A stretch of DNA of 6,915 bases, taken from NCBI GenBank assembly GCA_035362115.1, contig DAOSDD010000228.1, positions 1 through 6,915 of the forward strand. The letters are read 5' to 3'. Positions 6,011 through 6,915 of this stretch are shown in pieces (the stretch's first letter is position 1; the number at the start of each line of letters is the position of its first letter). The translations under genes and the position numbers were made by a program. The notes under the pieces are model-generated. The model saw only the letters and a program-made list of their open reading frames with translations. It had not been told where the DNA came from and ran no database searches. The DNA is from DUMC01 sp035362115 (GTDB taxonomy: Bacteria > Bacillota > Clostridia > Acetivibrionales > DUMC01).

Positions 6011-6175
6011 TTATTTATCTCTATTCCTTATTGCCTCACTTTGATCTGACTTTAATTGTGCTAATTCATCAAACAAATCTGCAATATAATATTTATAGAT
6101 ACTATATTTATCTTCAATTATTGCTTCTTTAAACTGATCTAATAATTTAATAATCTTTTCTTTTTTGGTATCCAT
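6011..6175 (-). CDS. Small hypothetical protein, 54 residues
   Basis: A short gene with a strong ribosome site, AAGGGG (minus strand, 6182-6187), 6 nt before its ATG at 6175. The predicted protein begins MDTKKEKIIKLLDQFKEA and is charged, mostly alpha-helical and soluble, with a central IYKYYIADLFDELAQLKSD and a basic C-terminus ending RNRDK. There is no signal peptide, membrane segment or cysteine. It stands 90 bp downstream of the 82-residue gene on the same strand and may share a transcript with it. I do not recognise a family; length and setting are typical of small genes on plasmids, phages and integrative elements. Confidence 0.6.
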   Translation of the reverse strand: MDTKKEKIIKLLDQFKEAIIEDKYSIYKYYIADLFDELAQLKSDQSEAIRNRDK

Positions 6176-6181
6176 ATCCTT

Positions 6182-6187
6182 CCCCTT
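6182..6187 (-). promoter_or_regulatory. Ribosome binding site of the 54-residue gene
   Basis: Minus strand AAGGGG, 6 nt before the ATG at 6175, within a purine-rich run AAGGGGAAGG. This is the main reason to accept so short a gene as real. Confidence 0.6.
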
Positions 6188-6265
6188 GCATTAAGTATTC
6201 ATCTCACACTTATGGTAAATATATAAAATGTTTCTTTGGTTTATTACATAGATTGCCATATTATG

Positions 6266-6514
6266 CTAGTACTTGCTACTAATCAATTTCAACTCAAGGA
6301 TAGGCACTTTTATGGGAGACTTTGTTTTAGACATCAAATTCATAAATTCGCATTCTACTGCATATTTATCCTCTAAGTAATTAACTATTTTATATTCATA
6401 TTTATCATATATTTCATCAATCAAAAAAGTAACATCAGAGATTACTAATGTGTTTTTTTTCTTAGATAAAAATTTTTTTATTTCTTTTAGAGTATAAATT
6501 TTTCCTATCTCCAT
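6266..6514 (-). CDS. Hypothetical protein, 82 residues
   Basis: The small soluble protein begins MEIGKIYTLKEIKKFLSKKK and has alternating hydrophobic and charged stretches (LVISDVTFLIDEIYDKYEYKIV, then VPILELKLISS), suggesting a compact mixed alpha/beta fold. There is no membrane segment, no signal peptide, one cysteine (Cys55) and no motif I recognise. A purine-rich site GGGGG lies about 8 nt before the ATG and supports the start. It lies on the same strand as the 54-residue gene downstream and the broken gene upstream, in visibly more AT-rich DNA than the genes left of 4908. This suggests acquired accessory DNA. Function unknown. Confidence 0.6.
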   Translation of the reverse strand: MEIGKIYTLKEIKKFLSKKKNTLVISDVTFLIDEIYDKYEYKIVNYLEDKYAVECEFMNLMSKTKSPIKVPILELKLISSKY

Positions 6515-6592
6515 TTTCTTACCCCCAATTTAAATAAAACAACATCAATTAATAATAACGTCATTTAATAATAAAAAGTTTATAATAAGATA

Positions 6593-6915
6593 TTACTTAT
6601 TTAGTCTATTACTAATTTCCTTAATTTTGTTATTAACTTTCTCTAATGCAAAAATATACGCATTGATTTTTTACATGCTTCTAAAGATTTTTCTAATAGC
6701 TTTTCACTAAGCTCTTTTTTCTGGAATCCTACATCCTTAATATAAATCATTTTTTTTGTAATTTTTATAACCTTGTATAATAGGTTTTACTATATTTTCT
6801 AGCGCTTCTATTATTTCCTCTTTAATTTCATTATAAATTTCCAAATCAATTTCATCATCATAACCAATTCCGCTATTGCTAATTAAGATATTATTTAAAA
6901 CCAAATTACATTTTT
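6593..6915 (-). pseudogene. Partial hypothetical gene with two cancelling frameshifts
   Basis: Coding sequence enters from the right edge on the minus strand. The first segment (6913-6737) reads EIDLEIYNEIKEEIIEAL and ends in a stop just after an eight-A tract (6750-6757). The next segment is in another frame and reads FQKKELSEKLLEKSLEACKK (6750-6643). The third returns to the first frame after a six-A tract (about 6674-6679) and reads YIFALEKVNNKIKEISNRLNK to the stop at 6593-6595. Setting both tracts to seven As gives one continuous, helix-rich and probably coiled-coil protein. The start lies outside the window. Causes could be real decay, homopolymer slippage or sequencing error. No family recognised. 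Confidence 0.5.

Noticed and set aside
5038..6915. A second copy of the tRNA fragment or its 3' part as the other attachment end.
   Set aside because: I scanned the right part for the tRNA D-arm, anticodon arm and T-arm signatures and found none. TAGGTAGG at 5947-5954 is only a weak partial match.
5930..6915. A CRISPR array or other regularly spaced repeats in the AT-rich right part.
   Set aside because: No repeated unit with constant spacing is visible, only AT-rich low-complexity sequence.

Overview
The window looks like a chromosomal stretch from a low-GC Firmicute, most likely a member of the Clostridia. Codons are AT-rich, the Shine-Dalgarno sites are purine-rich (GGAGGA, AAGGGG), and the large radical SAM protein belongs to a family common in clostridia. 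This placement is inferred from style and gene content, not from a marker gene.

Left part (37-4908), intact genes. A minus-strand gene encodes a 633-residue radical SAM protein with an N-terminal cobalamin-binding-like domain, a CxxxCxxC cluster motif and a C-terminal cysteine cluster (TIGR03960-like, function unknown). A LysR-type regulator follows on the same strand, at higher coordinates. A divergent pair starts from the regulator's upstream region: an HGGG/GxSxG alpha/beta-hydrolase (esterase-like) and, 19 bp later, a ten-helix EamA/DMT-family transporter. The 172-bp divergent region holds a perfect 7-bp inverted repeat with an 8-bp spacer, and the regulator's own predicted promoter runs through it. 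The simplest reading is a small regulated module: LysR senses a ligand, controls itself, and switches on a hydrolase plus an exporter. The substrate cannot be read from the sequence.

Middle part (about 4958-5929), a mobile-element scar. A 22-base 5' fragment of a tRNA gene, possibly with its promoter still in place, breaks off in the D-loop. Directly against it is the C-terminal third of a large serine recombinase (minus strand), whose frame reads out through the tRNA fragment into flanking DNA. Its truncated 5' side abuts the truncated 5' side of a tyrosine-recombinase-like gene (plus strand). That second gene is also broken near its 3' end by an 8-bp tandem duplication. A probable terminator follows.

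Right part (6011-6915), very AT-rich accessory DNA with small minus-strand genes: a 54-residue gene with a strong ribosome binding site, an 82-residue gene, and a gene entering from the right edge whose frame is interrupted at two A-tracts by shifts that cancel out. None has a recognisable function. This part may belong to the same integrated element, whose far end is not in the window.
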